64,000 bases of DNA, from positions 62,001 through 126,000 of the forward strand of contig NZ_CP054143.1 of NCBI RefSeq assembly GCF_013284055.1, written 5' to 3'. This DNA comes from Deefgea piscis. GTDB taxonomy: Bacteria; Pseudomonadota; Gammaproteobacteria; Burkholderiales; Chitinibacteraceae. The stretch's first letter is position 1. Each line of letters begins with the position of its first letter. Shown in pieces: positions 62,263 to 64,000 of the stretch. Below the pieces are notes generated by a model. That model was not told the DNA's origin, searched no databases, and worked only from the letters and a program-made list of their open reading frames with translations. A program made the translations under genes and the position numbers.

Positions 62263-63462
62263 ATGATTACAATTAGTGGCTACGGCACTTTAGTTGCTGC
62301 CTCACTTGTTTTGCTATTTGGTCGAATTCTGGTCGAAAAAACAGCGCCGCTAAAAGCATTCACTATCCCCGAGCCTGTTGCCGGTGGTTTGGTGGTGGCG
62401 TTATTGATGCTATTTGCGCAGCAAGTCGCTGGCGTGACCGTTAAATTTGATACCTCATTGCAAACGCCCTTAATGCTGGCCTTTTTTGCCACCATTGGTC
62501 TGTCGGCCAATTTAGCCAGCCTAAAAGCGGGCGGCGGCGTGATGATTAAGTTTTTATGCGTCGTTGCTGGCTTGTTATTAATGCAAAACATAATTGGCAT
62601 TAGCTTGGCCAATCTATTGGGGCTGGATGGTCATTTAGGACTACTGGCTGGCTCGGTCACGCTGTCAGGTGGCCACGGTACAGGCGCCGCATGGAGCTCG
62701 GTGTTTAGCGAGCAGTTTGGCATTCAAGGTGCCACCGAATTGGCGATGGCGTGTGCCACGTTTGGTTTGGTGTTAGGCGGTTTAATTGGCGGCCCAGTAG
62801 CCAAGTTTTTGCTGCGTAAAGTTAAAGTACCCGGTGCCGAGCACAATCAAGATCAAGCACCAACCGGCTTTGAAGAGCCACAAGCGACGCGCCTGATCAC
62901 GGTGAATTCATTTATTGAATCACTGGCCTTGATTGCGCTGAGCTTGGCGGGCGGGCAGTTTTTGGCCGAGCTTTTATCAGGCACGGCGTTTGAATTACCG
63001 ACCTTTGTTTGCGTTTTATTTACCGGTGTCATGCTGCGTAATGTCTTGTCTGGCCTAGGCTGGTACCAAGTTTTTGAACGTGAAGTTTCCGTGTTGGGTA
63101 ACGTTAGCTTGGCGCTGTTTTTAGCGATGGCCTTGATGAGTTTGCGCCTGTGGGAATTGGCGAATTTAGCGCTACCGATGGTGATTTTGCTCGCAGTACA
63201 AGCGATGGCCATGGCCGCTTACGCCATCTTTGTGACTTTCCGGGTAATGGGTTCGAACTATGATGCCGTGGTGTTGGCAGCAGGTCATTGCGGCTTTGGC
63301 TTGGGTGCAACCCCAACGGCGATTGCCAATATGCAAGCGGTAACGCATCGCTTTGGCCCATCTCACTTAGCGTTTATTGTCGTGCCCATGGTCGGCGCTT
63401 TCTTTATCGATATTCTGAATGCCATCATTATTAAAATCTTTATGGCATTACCGATTTACTAA
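62263..63462 (+). CDS. gltS: Sodium/glutamate symporter
   Basis: A 399-residue inner-membrane carrier of the ESS family, importing glutamate with sodium. About 10 helices with an inverted repeat are visible. Family stretches are PEPVAGGLVVALLM, FFATIGLSANLASLKAGG, SGGHGTGAAWSSVF and the matching AAGHCGFGLGATPTAIANM in the second half. GGA precedes the ATG. A hairpin lies 31 bases after the stop. Confidence 0.95.
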   Translation: MITISGYGTLVAASLVLLFGRILVEKTAPLKAFTIPEPVAGGLVVALLMLFAQQVAGVTVKFDTSLQTPLMLAFFATIGLSANLASLKAGGGVMIKFLCVVAGLLLMQNIIGISLANLLGLDGHLGLLAGSVTLSGGHGTGAAWSSVFSEQFGIQGATELAMACATFGLVLGGLIGGPVAKFLLRKVKVPGAEHNQDQAPTGFEEPQATRLITVNSFIESLALIALSLAGGQFLAELLSGTAFELPTFVCVLFTGVMLRNVLSGLGWYQVFEREVSVLGNVSLALFLAMALMSLRLWELANLALPMVILLAVQAMAMAAYAIFVTFRVMGSNYDAVVLAAGHCGFGLGATPTAIANMQAVTHRFGPSHLAFIVVPMVGAFFIDILNAIIIKIFMALPIY

Positions 63463-63492
63463 GCCGCGCTGCGAGACTTAAACCACACAATC

Positions 63493-63524
63493 ATCAGGGC
63501 TAGTGCTACAGCACCAGCCCTGAT
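63493..63524 (+). terminator. Hairpin downstream of gltS
   Basis: ATCAGGGCT (63493-63501) pairs with AGCCCTGAT (63516-63524), with an inner GTGC/GCAC extension. The following T content is weak (TCATAT), so it may be a weak or protein-assisted terminator. Confidence 0.6.
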
Positions 63525-63553
63525 TCATATCTAAGCCAAGGTATTGTTGCAAA

Positions 63554-63602
63554 GGTATCTATTTGAACACTTTATAGATATTCATTTAGCTACATATACC
63601 CA
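63554..63602. repeat. GGGTAT...ATACCC intergenic repeat, copy 10
   Basis: Left end GGTATCTATTTG, right end TTTAGCTACATATACCCA. It lies in the 295-bp spacer after gltS; the rest of that spacer shows no gene. Confidence 0.5.
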
Positions 63603-63757
63603 CCAAAACCACGACAAATAAATCATTCACCCCGCCTTTCATTCGTCCTCATTTCAACCTCAGCAATCCACTCTGCAACAAGCCTTCGAGCAAAATCGAT
63701 AGACATACACTAACCTTGAATCAAGCGGCAAAAACAAGCCAACGGAAAGGTGGTGTT

Positions 63758-64000
63758 ATGAAAAACGTAAGATTTTTAGCAGCATCGATGCTCGGCATAG
63801 TTTTTCTATTCTTCACTGCCAGCCTCTACGCCAATGAATTCGTGATGACGCCGGCAATTCAAAGTCAGCTAGATAAACAAAAAGCTCTGATTGCCACATG
63901 GGCAGCCAATCCAATCATTGAGCATGCGGTAGAAAAACAAAACCAAATCGGCCCAATACCCGGCATGGATAAGGCCAAATGGAAACTCATTCGGCGCAGC
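63758..64000 (+). CDS. Secreted protein, 5' part only (cut by window end)
   Basis: The first 81 codons of a gene that runs past the window. GGAAAGG precedes the ATG. A signal peptide (about residues 1-26, ending LYA before NEF) is followed by DKQKALIATWAANPIIEHAVEKQNQ and IPGMDKAKWKLIRRS. The pattern of a tryptophan helix followed by an xxQN turn resembles the N-terminal part of periplasmic PDC/Cache-like sensor modules; this is a weak resemblance. Confidence 0.6.
   Translation, partial: MKNVRFLAASMLGIVFLFFTASLYANEFVMTPAIQSQLDKQKALIATWAANPIIEHAVEKQNQIGPIPGMDKAKWKLIRRS

Overview
The window looks like about 64 kb of chromosome from a betaproteobacterium, most likely order Neisseriales and possibly near Chitinibacter or Deefgea. 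This placement is inferred from gene order, not from a database search. The supporting blocks are the run ndk-rlmN-pilF/W-rodZ-ispG-hisS-yfgM-bamB-der-hfq-hflX-hflK-hflC-hisZ-purA, the fmdB-DUF502-aspS trio, the tsaB-rimI-uracil-DNA-glycosylase trio, and an rrn operon in the order 16S-Ile-Ala-23S-5S. Base composition is intermediate, with AT-rich spacers.

Layout, left to right. 0.1-12.3 kb: a YceI protein; a tandem pair of TPR proteins, one ending in an intact GGDEF domain and the other in a decayed one; a LysR regulator divergent from a pirin; a yejABE-type peptide importer on the minus strand with a VOC gene inside it and no ATPase gene beside it; then tsaB-rimI-UDG. 12.3-18.0 kb: a complete rrn operon on the minus strand with promoter, boxA elements, RNase III-type processing stems and terminator. 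18.1-25.7 kb: RIO-type kinase, sodium symporter, glycine-zipper lipoprotein, alaS, an S66 (MccF-like) peptidase and a DUF1653 protein. 25.7-41.3 kb: the long minus-strand housekeeping cluster, read from ndk to purA. It covers translation, isoprenoid precursor synthesis, cell shape, outer-membrane assembly, RNA chaperone and membrane protease control. 41.5-48.6 kb: SPOR protein, oxyR-dsbB, a patatin phospholipase, guaB and a PiT phosphate transporter.

48.6-51.6 kb is the accessory part of the window. It holds one AT-rich gene with the hallmarks of a RES-domain (NAD-degrading toxin-like) protein, flanked on both sides by GC-rich blocks and REP-like palindromes. 51.6-58.8 kb: aspS-DUF502-fmdB, an orphan PhnD-like binding protein, a 38-residue lysine-rich protein, a non-coding stretch with a cluster of DnaA-box-like 9-mers, and a DUF6394 membrane protein paired with a potassium channel carrying two TrkA-N domains. 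58.8-64.0 kb: a D-2-hydroxyacid dehydrogenase, an ArgP-like regulator divergent from lysA, gltS, and the start of a secreted protein cut by the window edge.

Four things deserve most attention. First, a family of roughly 50-bp intergenic inverted repeats with GGGTAT-like and ATACCC ends occurs about ten times. Second, the RES-domain gene sits in a repeat-bounded island. Third, six DnaA-box-like sites lie far from any visible dnaA. Fourth, a 33-bp near-perfect palindrome lies upstream of guaB. A frame-broken remnant of the DUF2065 gene normally found next to hflC is also visible.
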